A stretch of DNA of 33,535 nt from DATJPR01 sp035506295 (GTDB lineage: Bacteria; Bacteroidota; Ignavibacteria; UBA10030; UBA6906): NCBI GenBank assembly GCA_035506295.1, contig DATJPR010000081.1, forward strand, positions 1 through 33,535, given 5' to 3'. The notes beneath the pieces are model-generated. The model was not told the origin of the DNA. It did no database searches and saw only the letters and a program-made list of their open reading frames with translations. The position numbers were made by a program, and so were the translations under genes. Shown one piece after another: positions 24,285 to 30,596 of this stretch. Every line of letters begins with the position of its first letter. Position 1 is the stretch's first letter.

Positions 24285-25918
24285 ACGAGCAGCCCTGTCT
24301 CAAGAATCGGCGCCGAGGTCGCCGGGTCACTCTTCCCTCCGAGAGGAAGAATGACCTTGAACGTCGTGCCCTTGCCGACGATGCTTTCGACCTCGATGTC
24401 CCCTCCGTGAGCGTTGATGACGCCATAGACGACGGCAAGCCCCAGGCCCACGCCTTTCCCCTCTCCTTTCGTCGTAAAGAACGGATCGAAAATCTTCTCC
24501 AGGTTTTCCGGAGGAATTCCCTCGCCGTCGTCCTGCACTTCCATGACGATGGAGGAGCGGTCTTCGCTGGCGCCTGTCCGCACCTTCACGCAGCCGCCTT
24601 CTTTGACCGACGTCGCCTCCGCGGCATTCATCACCAGGTTCATGACCACCTGCTGAATCTGGGAGCTGTCGCACCGCAGTGGCGGCAGGTCTTCCTGGAG
24701 CGACTCGTTGACGACGACGTTCGAGAGCGAGAGCTTGTGCGAGACCAGCGACACGGTCGTCCGAATGATACTGTTCAGGTCGGCCATGGTCGTCTGCGGC
24801 TTCGATCGTCGCGAGAACGCGAGGAGGTCCGAGACGATTCTTCCTACCCGCGAGGTCTCGTTCACCACCTGCGACAGGTACTTGCGATACTCCGGGATCC
24901 GTTCATGCGGAATGCCGTCGTCCTTCAGGATCCGCTGCATCAGCATGGACAGGTTCAGTACGCCTGAGAGGGGGTTGTTGATTTCGTGCGCCACGCTTGC
25001 GGAGAGTTGGCCGAGGGAGGCCAGACGGTCCGTCTGGAGGAGCTTCTGGTGCGCGGCTTTCAGTTGCTGCGTGCGCTGCTCGACCTTCGTCTCCAGATCC
25101 GCCGTGAGCTTGTTTAAATCGTTCATAGCGCTCATCAGCCGTTCACGCATGACATTGAACGAGTGAGAGAGCTCCCCGAGCTCTTGCGACGTGTCGATAA
25201 CGATCGGCGTGTCCAGCTGCATCGCTGCGACCGCGCGCGTCCCGGCAATCAATCTCCGGATCGGTCTGCTCACGAAGCGGCTCGTGAAGATAAAGATCAG
25301 CGCGCCGATGAGGACAATGCTCAGCACGGTCACCTCGACGGCCTGGCGCTCCAACGCCATGATCTCGGCGTCGACGGGGCGAAGATCGAGCGAGACATCA
25401 AGGACGCCAAGAACGGTCTGCGGCTCGGGGTGGGCGTGACATTCTGCCTGACTGCAGGCCGGCTCATTGTAGATCGGGGTGATCATGGCCAGCTTTCGGT
25501 CGCCGGACGCCGACTTGACGATTCTCGCCCGGTTCGGGGCGTCGACGCGGACGAGCGGCTCGAGTGATGCGTGGCAGAGAGCGCAGGCTTCCGCGCGTTT
25601 GTCCACCGACTTCTCGTCATTGGGCGTGGTCGAAAACATCACCCGCCCTTCCTTGTTGAAGATCCGGATGCGTTCGATCCCCTGCTTCTCGGCGATCCTC
25701 TTCATGACCTCGTACGCCGCTTCCCTGTTGTCAGCCAGCATCGCTTGCCAGGTCGCCCCCGTGATGCTGTTCGAAAGTTGATCCGCGCCGAGGATCATCG
25801 CCTGGAGGACCTGACGTTCCTGCTCCCGAACCCGGACATAGCTCGACACGCCCTCCACCACGACGATAATCACCGTGAGGGAGAGAATGAGTTTCGTGGC
25901 AAGTCTTTTGGGCATCAT
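24281..25918 (-). CDS. Sensor histidine kinase with a periplasmic c-heme domain
   Basis: A 545-residue membrane kinase. One helix spans residues 8-27, then a periplasmic domain to about 195 holds CALCH (112-116) and CSQAECH (155-161), a CxxCH and a Cx4CH site, both able to bind c-type heme. A second helix (196-213), a HAMP linker, a coiled coil and a HisKA domain follow with phospho-acceptor H311 (SVAHEINNP). The ATPase part has NLVMNAAEA, DDGEGIP and GVGLGLAVVYG. It should sense redox state or a small ligand such as NO, CO or O2 through heme and phosphorylate the NtrC-type regulator. The start at 25918 has GGAG 8 bases upstream; M-M allows 25915 too. Cytochrome c maturation genes are not in the window. 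Confidence 0.92.
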   Translation of the reverse strand: MMPKRLATKLILSLTVIIVVVEGVSSYVRVREQERQVLQAMILGADQLSNSITGATWQAMLADNREAAYEVMKRIAEKQGIERIRIFNKEGRVMFSTTPNDEKSVDKRAEACALCHASLEPLVRVDAPNRARIVKSASGDRKLAMITPIYNEPACSQAECHAHPEPQTVLGVLDVSLDLRPVDAEIMALERQAVEVTVLSIVLIGALIFIFTSRFVSRPIRRLIAGTRAVAAMQLDTPIVIDTSQELGELSHSFNVMRERLMSAMNDLNKLTADLETKVEQRTQQLKAAHQKLLQTDRLASLGQLSASVAHEINNPLSGVLNLSMLMQRILKDDGIPHERIPEYRKYLSQVVNETSRVGRIVSDLLAFSRRSKPQTTMADLNSIIRTTVSLVSHKLSLSNVVVNESLQEDLPPLRCDSSQIQQVVMNLVMNAAEATSVKEGGCVKVRTGASEDRSSIVMEVQDDGEGIPPENLEKIFDPFFTTKGEGKGVGLGLAVVYGVINAHGGDIEVESIVGKGTTFKVILPLGGKSDPATSAPILETGLLV

Positions 25919-26256
25919 GGTCAACACTCCGCTTCGTCGCCGGGGGAGGGCTGCTGTGCGTGCAGGAAGCATCGACCGGAAAGGATTGAAAACCCGGAAG
26001 GAATCAGGGAGAGCACGGACACCGGCGCGGCCTCAGCCTCCGGAGCACAACGCCTGTAGTCCGCAGGTCGCGTAGTGTGATGTATGGACGCCGTGTCGAT
26101 CACGCCGCCTGGGGCTATCGGGTGCGATGGGGAAGAACTGAACTGTTCGGATGAGATATGGACAAAAATAACCCAAATGCGAGAAAGATTCAATCCGGGC
26201 GGAGGGAGTGACGTGAACGGAGCGGTAAACCTGGGAGGACGCGGAAAAAAAACCAC
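25919..26256 (-). promoter_or_regulatory. Leader region of the sensor operon with a candidate promoter at 26163-26193
   Basis: This 338-base spacer holds no convincing gene. On the minus strand TTGAAT (26193-26188) is followed after 17 bases by TATTTT (26170-26165), extended as TATTTTTG (26170-26163), a full match to TAnnTTTG. This would give a leader of about 240 bases before the kinase. I see no clear riboswitch fold in it. Confidence 0.45.
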
Positions 26257-26682
26257 TCAGACGAGCCGGACCTCGAGACGGATTTCGATACCCTTCAACG
26301 CACGCGAAACCGGGCAGTTCTTCTTCGCGGATTCAGCAAACTTCCTAAAATCCTGCAAGCCGAGACCCGGGACACTTGCTTCGCACTCCAGGGTAATGGA
26401 GGAAATCGTGTACCCTCCGTCCTTCTCTTCGAGCGAGACTTTCCCTGTCGTGTGAATGCGCTCAGGGACGTGCCCTGCGCCAGAAAGCACATGGGCCAAG
26501 GCCATCGAGAAACACCCTGCGTGAGCCGCTCCGATCAACTCTTCCGGACTGCTCCCCTCCCTCTCCTGAAACCGCGATGAATAAGTGAAGTCTTTTCCCG
26601 ACGTATCGTTGCCTACACGTAGCGCGCCTTTTCCCTCCTTCAAAGTTCCCTGCCATTCAGCTGAACCACGGCGAACGGGCAT
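26257..26682 (-). CDS. osmC: OsmC-family peroxidase
   Basis: A 141-residue OsmC-type enzyme that reduces organic hydroperoxides with a cysteine pair: C57 in AAHAGCFSMAL and C123 in KKNCPVSRAL. The start MPVRRGSAEWQGTLKEGKG is the family's usual N-terminal strand pair, and the length is normal. The ATG at 26682 has GAGGA just upstream; an in-frame ATG at 26697 would add five residues. The protein acts in the cytoplasm as a dimer. It has its own promoter (26714-26742) and is not tightly linked to its neighbours. Confidence 0.93.
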   Translation of the reverse strand: MPVRRGSAEWQGTLKEGKGALRVGNDTSGKDFTYSSRFQEREGSSPEELIGAAHAGCFSMALAHVLSGAGHVPERIHTTGKVSLEEKDGGYTISSITLECEASVPGLGLQDFRKFAESAKKNCPVSRALKGIEIRLEVRLV

Positions 26683-26713
26683 CGTATCCTCGATCATCCA
26701 TTGTATGAGCAAA

Positions 26714-26742
26714 AATGTATTGGATTTCGGGATTAACTGCAA
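26714..26742 (-). promoter_or_regulatory. Candidate promoter of the OsmC gene
   Basis: Minus strand: TTGCAG (26742-26737), a 17-base spacer and TACATT (26719-26714), continuing TTTG. It lies about 25 bases before the preferred start codon region. It resembles the other TAnnTTTG-like promoters here. Confidence 0.5.
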
Positions 26743-26822
26743 TCGCCGCGGATCGACGAGGAAGGTTGTGCAGTGACCTCAGGAAAGCACTCCGGTACGA
26801 CAGTCCTCCAAAGAACGTGACT

Positions 26823-27512
26823 TCAGGTTGTTAGTCCCCGCAACTCCTGGTCCTCTGCGCTCTGACGATACACTGAGAGGGTTTCGCGAATTCCCTGGAT
26901 CTGATCGGCGATTTCGTCGTGCTCGTCAACCAGCTCCTCGATGTGCACAATCAATTCCATGTCCTCGGCATCGGCTTGCAAGGCGCTGAGGAACGATTGC
27001 GTAGCCTCGAGAAACCGCTCCTGGGCTTCCAGCGATACACCCAGATTGATAAAGGCGTTGTAGCGGGCAGGGTCAATGAGAATGGCGTCGCGGCAATATC
27101 GCTCGGCGTCTTCAAACTCTTCGAGATGGTTGAGGCAGCAACCCATGTTGTTGTGGATGAAGTACCAGGAGCACTCGTTCCCCGGCTCCAGCAGGAGCGC
27201 TTGCTTGTAATGTCCCAGCGCTGTCTCGTATTCGCCGCATTGTTCCATGAGTTGACCCAACGAAAGAAGGCAGAACGCCTTCTTCTCGGAGTCTTCTGTA
27301 ACGCGAACAAGGCGTTCCATGTACTTTGCAGCCACCTCCGGCTCGTCAAGCCGGCTGTAATGCCGTGAGATTTTGAGCAGAGTGTTTTCCAGCTCGCTTT
27401 GTGCTCTTTTCATCTCATCCAGAAGAGGATCAATTTCCCTGCCGCCCCATTTGCCGCGTTTCCTCTCCGGACTATCTTCCAAACGCTGTTCCCGCCGTGA
27501 CACGCTGACCAT
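26823..27512 (-). CDS. TPR-repeat protein
   Basis: A 229-residue soluble protein with three to four tetratricopeptide repeats between about residues 45 and 185. Clear units are AFCLLSLGQLMEQCGEYETA, NNMGCCLNHLEEFEDAERY and NAFINLGVSLEAQERFLEA. The N-terminal 30 residues are basic and charged, and the C-terminus is acidic and probably helical. There is no signal peptide or membrane segment. Such proteins mostly serve as protein-protein adaptors; no partner is evident. The start at 27512 is the first ATG of the frame and has only weak AAGG upstream, so a later start is possible. Confidence 0.8.
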   Translation of the reverse strand: MVSVSRREQRLEDSPERKRGKWGGREIDPLLDEMKRAQSELENTLLKISRHYSRLDEPEVAAKYMERLVRVTEDSEKKAFCLLSLGQLMEQCGEYETALGHYKQALLLEPGNECSWYFIHNNMGCCLNHLEEFEDAERYCRDAILIDPARYNAFINLGVSLEAQERFLEATQSFLSALQADAEDMELIVHIEELVDEHDEIADQIQGIRETLSVYRQSAEDQELRGLTT

Positions 27513-27766
27513 CCTTACATTGATAGTTTACAGAATTTCCGATGTTTGGATATCACCAAAGTGCGTGCCATCGGCAAACGAGCTGAGAATGTAAGGATGA
27601 GGGGGAAACTTCGACCTGCGGATGGAATCAAGCGGAAAATCGGGGATGCGATTTCCACTGAATGTACAAATTACAAGGCCAAGGAATCTTATGAATACAA
27701 AATTCCCGAGGCTGGGAAACCTGCTCCGAAATTGGAATCAGTTGTCTAATAATCTCCACAATTTCG
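27513..27766. other. Intergenic stretch of lower GC with no clear gene
   Basis: About 250 bases between the TPR gene and addB, visibly richer in A and T than the flanks. A plus-strand frame (27546-27749, TTG start) is open but has no ribosome site and no recognisable family; I do not call it. A weak sigma-54-like element (27555-27570, minus strand) lacks the C of the -12 GC. It may be decayed coding sequence or a regulatory leader. Confidence 0.35.
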
Positions 27767-27787
27767 CCCCTGGCCCCTAACCCCTGC
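27767..27787. repeat. Heptanucleotide tandem array 5, over the addB stop codon
   Basis: Three 7-base units: CCCCTGG, CCCCTAA, CCCCTGC. The minus-strand TAG that ends addB (27779-27777) is formed by the middle unit, as in the ArsR-type gene at 9470. Confidence 0.7.
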
Positions 27788-30596
27788 CTTCCACCCATCC
27801 CGTCCCACACACCACACGGAAGGCACAGTCAGGGCAAACTTTGCCGAGATCCGCCGGCGGACGAAACGGTTGCTCGGAGTCAAGAATTTCATGGAACAAC
27901 CGTGAGAAGGTGCCCGTGATCTTCGACCACGCCTGACGTCTATCCGTGCCTTCCGCGAACAGGGGGATTTCAAACATGTCATCGCGCAGCGAGCCGAGGA
28001 ACACATACACCGGATCCACGGTATCGACATCATCCTGATCGCCGACCGACATCAGAAGATAGAACGGTAGTTGAACCGATCGCATGGCCTCCGACCAGGT
28101 TTCCCGGTCGTCTGGATCAAGTTTGTCGACCTCCGCGCGGTAGAACTCGCTTTTTGCGCCTTTCTTGAAATCGATGATCACCCGACGCGGACCGCGACGC
28201 TCAATTCGATCTGCCCGTCCGGAAAGTCGCACTCCGTCGAACTTGCCGGTCAACGGCACCTCAACGCCTTCCAGTGCGACTGGCCCAGCAGACAACACTG
28301 CCTGCGAATACCAACGGAGATAGCGAGCGATCTGCTTCTGCATCTGGGTCTTCATCAACACAAGAGGGATGGACGGGTTCGGTCCAAATCGTTCTGCAAA
28401 AATCCTGTCGAGCGCCCCGGCAAGATCCTCACTCCGGTCCTGTCCTGCCGGGATCGTTGTTCCAAGGGACCTGATATCAAGAGCACTCATCACTTCATGC
28501 AGGATTGTCCCGATTCCTCTCGGGTCGATCTCCGGATCGGCCTCGGGACGTTCACGCAGGCCGAGGACATTGGCATAATAGAATTGCAGCTGACAGCGAA
28601 GGTACGCATCCAGCGCCGTCGCGCTGAAATTCATCGTGCGGAGCAGGCGCATATCCTCGGATGTCTTCGCAAGCGCGACGGGCGTCCGATTTGCGGCACT
28701 CACCTCCATCGAGACGCGAATCGCCGGGTCGACGGCGTTCTGAGCGTTCTGTTGTTTCTCTCCGGACCAGATCATCCGTTCGATGAACCTGCTCCTGCGG
28801 TCGGCTACACCCTCCTTGTAGAACAACGTCGCCTTGCGGGCACCTGCCAGGAGAACGGTGAAATAGTGATCGATGGCTTCCTGACGCTCGAACGGCAAGG
28901 GAAGCTTGAGGGCCGCGCGCACGGCAACCGGCAGCATAGGATCGACGTCGGGCGATCCGGGAAGAACTTCATCATTCACATCCAAAACCACAACGTGATC
29001 GAACCTGAGATTGCGCGTTTCGAGAAGGCCGAGCACTTGAAGCCCCTGGACGGGAGTCCCCGGGAATGGAATATGAACGCGCTGCAGAGCGTGGAGGACG
29101 AGACGCCCGTAGGAAGAGTGTTCCGTTTCCGTGTACGCTCCGAGCTTTGAACTGCGTAGCGCATCCAGCGCCTCCATCATTTCGGCGACAAATCTGCGGA
29201 ACAGGGTGTGCTGCCTGGCCGCGCTGTGGTCATCAACAAACGTCAAGATATCGCGGAGGGATTCCGCGCAGGCACCGAGCGTCCCGGCCCGAACGGTGCG
29301 TCGGAGGAAAAGATCATGGACCGATCTGAGGTGTTCGGCCACCATTTCAGCTGAGAGCGCCGGATCATATTCCTTGGATTGCTCGGCGACAGTTGTCAGG
29401 AGTGCAGTATTCTGTTCAAGGAATTCCAGAGAGATAAACGGATTCCCCGCGCGTCCGGCGAGGAGGAATTCGATTTCATGGAAGAGAATCCGGTTCGGCT
29501 CGGGGTGACCATTGATCAGGAGGTTCTTTGTATACGGATGGAGGACAAAGCGGAGGTAATCCGGCACATAGAATTGATCCCCCTCGCGCGTGTCCAGGAG
29601 ATGCACGAGGCTTTCGAGAAATCCATACGTGGGAGTTCGCTGGGCCGGATATCCCAGAGACACGTTGAAATTTCCCTCAGGGATCAGCGGTAGCGTCCAC
29701 TCCATGACCGGGAAAAGAGCGTCCGCCGACGGAAGAACAATCACTGTGCGTTCATCCATGGGTGGGGCATCCGACGGCGTTATCAAGAGACGGTTGAGGC
29801 CGAAGATCTCGCCGTGGGTTCCTTGTGCGCGAACGAACTGCACTTCCGGCATTTCGAAATGCGGAAGTTCCTCCGTCGACGCCATGCCGAGCGCATCCAT
29901 CCGATGCTTGAGCCCGGGGCCATTTTGAAAGAGGAATGTCGCGCCTTCACGGGCGGCGAGACCCATGATGACGGTCTGCTCCACCGGGGTGAAAGAGAAG
30001 AATCCTGCCACAAGGGCATTCTCCAATGATTTCTCTGCGATCTCCGAGATGCGATCCGCTACCACGCCGGCCTTCATCGCGTACGATACAGAACCTTCCG
30101 CTTCGAGGCGGCGATAGAATGCATCGTAGAGCGCTGCGAGTCGATCGGCAGACGGGAAATCGCTCAGCGGCAGAGCGGCGCGGAGTGCCGACGGGGCGAC
30201 ACGATGGAGTCGCAATTCTTCCAGCGCATCCAATATCCTCAAGCCCAAAGGATAAAACGATTCCAACCTAAGGAAGCTCTCCCCGCCAATTCTTTCCTGC
30301 ATCGAACAATGTTCTTCAAAAAGCAACCCCATGGCGTCGAGGGGTGAGATATCGGCCGCGTCCAACCCCAGCAGATCACGGTAGCAGTAGTCAACGAAAC
30401 TCTCCAGCGAGAAGATCTTTGGCGGGATACACGCCTTCCCACGGCGGAGAGCGAGCGCCTTCCGCAGAAAATGTGCCGGTCTCTTTCCCTGAAACAGGAT
30501 CAGGGAGGAAGAATAGTCATCAGATGTTGTCGGCAGCAGTTCCAGCACGGCATCGATGAGGCTGTCGCGAGGGGATAGGACCCGGACGGAGCTCAT
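27777..30596 (-). CDS. addB: AddB-type helicase/nuclease subunit
   Basis: A 939-residue subunit of the AddAB double-strand-break repair helicase-nuclease. The C-terminal PD-(D/E)XK nuclease is intact: H700, D796, D809, K811 and Q842. Cysteines C668, C921, C924 and C930 match the four that hold the AddB [4Fe-4S] cluster around this nuclease. The N-terminal helicase-like part has no proper Walker A (LILFQGKRPAHFLRKAL, about 32-48), as in AddB proteins where it is inactive and reads Chi instead. The protein is shorter than Bacillus AddB (about 1166). Its ATG overlaps the addA stop by 4 bases (ATGA). The stop codon lies in a heptanucleotide array. Confidence 0.88.
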   Translation of the reverse strand: MSSVRVLSPRDSLIDAVLELLPTTSDDYSSSLILFQGKRPAHFLRKALALRRGKACIPPKIFSLESFVDYCYRDLLGLDAADISPLDAMGLLFEEHCSMQERIGGESFLRLESFYPLGLRILDALEELRLHRVAPSALRAALPLSDFPSADRLAALYDAFYRRLEAEGSVSYAMKAGVVADRISEIAEKSLENALVAGFFSFTPVEQTVIMGLAAREGATFLFQNGPGLKHRMDALGMASTEELPHFEMPEVQFVRAQGTHGEIFGLNRLLITPSDAPPMDERTVIVLPSADALFPVMEWTLPLIPEGNFNVSLGYPAQRTPTYGFLESLVHLLDTREGDQFYVPDYLRFVLHPYTKNLLINGHPEPNRILFHEIEFLLAGRAGNPFISLEFLEQNTALLTTVAEQSKEYDPALSAEMVAEHLRSVHDLFLRRTVRAGTLGACAESLRDILTFVDDHSAARQHTLFRRFVAEMMEALDALRSSKLGAYTETEHSSYGRLVLHALQRVHIPFPGTPVQGLQVLGLLETRNLRFDHVVVLDVNDEVLPGSPDVDPMLPVAVRAALKLPLPFERQEAIDHYFTVLLAGARKATLFYKEGVADRRSRFIERMIWSGEKQQNAQNAVDPAIRVSMEVSAANRTPVALAKTSEDMRLLRTMNFSATALDAYLRCQLQFYYANVLGLRERPEADPEIDPRGIGTILHEVMSALDIRSLGTTIPAGQDRSEDLAGALDRIFAERFGPNPSIPLVLMKTQMQKQIARYLRWYSQAVLSAGPVALEGVEVPLTGKFDGVRLSGRADRIERRGPRRVIIDFKKGAKSEFYRAEVDKLDPDDRETWSEAMRSVQLPFYLLMSVGDQDDVDTVDPVYVFLGSLRDDMFEIPLFAEGTDRRQAWSKITGTFSRLFHEILDSEQPFRPPADLGKVCPDCAFRVVCGTGWVEGRG

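Noticed and set aside
27555..27570. A second sigma-54-like element (TGGCACG, four bases, TTGGT on the minus strand) 45 bases before the TPR gene
   Set aside because: The -12 dinucleotide is GG, not GC, and no enhancer-like palindrome is visible upstream; one invariant base is missing.
27546..27749. A 67-codon plus-strand open frame
   Set aside because: It begins with TTG, has no ribosome site, no recognisable domain and lies in a spacer; kept only as a note on the region.
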